NCBI GenBank assembly: GCA_025355485.1
Contig: JANXZP010000050.1
Location: 1-5,991 of the forward strand
DNA: 5,991 nt
Direction of reading: 5' to 3'
Source: Pseudomonadota bacterium
Lineage (GTDB): Bacteria; Pseudomonadota; Gammaproteobacteria; Xanthomonadales; Xanthomonadaceae
The translations under genes and the position numbers were made by a program. Shown here piece after piece: positions 5,880-5,991 of this stretch. The notes under the pieces were generated by a model. The model searched no databases. It saw only the letters and a program-made list of their open reading frames with translations, and was not told the DNA's origin. The stretch's first letter is position 1. The number at the start of each line of letters is the position of its first letter.

Positions 5880-5991
5880 GACACCAACTGTTGCGATCTG
5901 ACTCGGTGGATTTCGTCGCGCAGCCGCGCGGCATCCTCGTATTCCAGATCCTGCGCGTGCTTGTACATCTGCTGCTCGAGCCGGCGAAGTA
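5876..5991 (-). CDS. uvrB: Excinuclease ABC subunit B, C-terminal end (5' part outside window)
   Basis: UvrB is the helicase-like damage-verifying subunit of nucleotide excision repair. Only the last 37 codons and the TGA (5878-5876) are present, but they form the C-terminal UVR domain: LEQQMYKHAQDLEYEDAARL followed by RDEIHRV. This helical hairpin contacts the matching domain of UvrC. UvrC and some Clp-associated proteins also carry UVR domains, but in UvrC the domain is internal. A terminal position with the LEQQMYKHA and LEYEDAARLRD pattern, seven residues before the stop, fits UvrB. The stop overlaps the start of the TVP38-family gene. Confidence 0.9.
   Translation of the reverse strand, partial: LRRLEQQMYKHAQDLEYEDAARLRDEIHRVRSQQLVS

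Noticed and set aside
5137..5934. Minus-strand open frame of 265 codons over the TVP38 gene
   Set aside because: It is Arg-rich, off frame, and overlaps both the clear VTT domain and the uvrB end.

Overview
The window is GC-rich chromosomal DNA from a proteobacterium. The best guess is a gammaproteobacterium near the Xanthomonadales (Lysobacterales), based on protein style, GC-rich codon use and the mix of housekeeping genes. That placement is an inference from general appearance, not from a search. No mobile element, CRISPR array or rRNA was found. Coding is dense on both strands.

Layout. From the left edge to 896, minus strand: the first 298 codons of thrS (threonyl-tRNA synthetase), running off the window. 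897-1190: a divergent intergenic region of 294 bases. On the minus strand it carries a sigma70-like promoter and a long structured thrS leader. The leader contains a hairpin followed by a T-run, which looks like an intrinsic terminator ahead of the gene, and a tiny reading frame with two Thr codons. 1191-2869, plus strand: two genes joined by an ATGA overlap, a PLP fold-type IV aminotransferase and a P-loop sulfotransferase-like protein. 2986-4887, plus strand: an OafA-type membrane acyltransferase with a periplasmic SGNH domain, starting at TTG. 5010-5084, minus strand: tRNA-Val(GAC), with its own stable-RNA-like promoter just upstream. 5154-5879, minus strand: a TVP38/VTT (DedA superfamily) membrane protein whose start overlaps the 3' end of uvrB, which enters from the right edge.

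How the parts relate. thrS, tRNA-Val and uvrB are core information-processing genes. The most interesting unit is the aminotransferase/sulfotransferase-like pair. From memory, the same two domain types are fused in one protein in plants (Arabidopsis branched-chain-aminotransferase-like proteins), so the bacterial overlap suggests a shared but uncharacterised pathway. The acyltransferase probably acetylates an envelope polysaccharide or similar acceptor, but no sugar-biosynthesis genes are visible here. The second item worth attention is the thrS leader, which looks like a transcription attenuator or other RNA control element.
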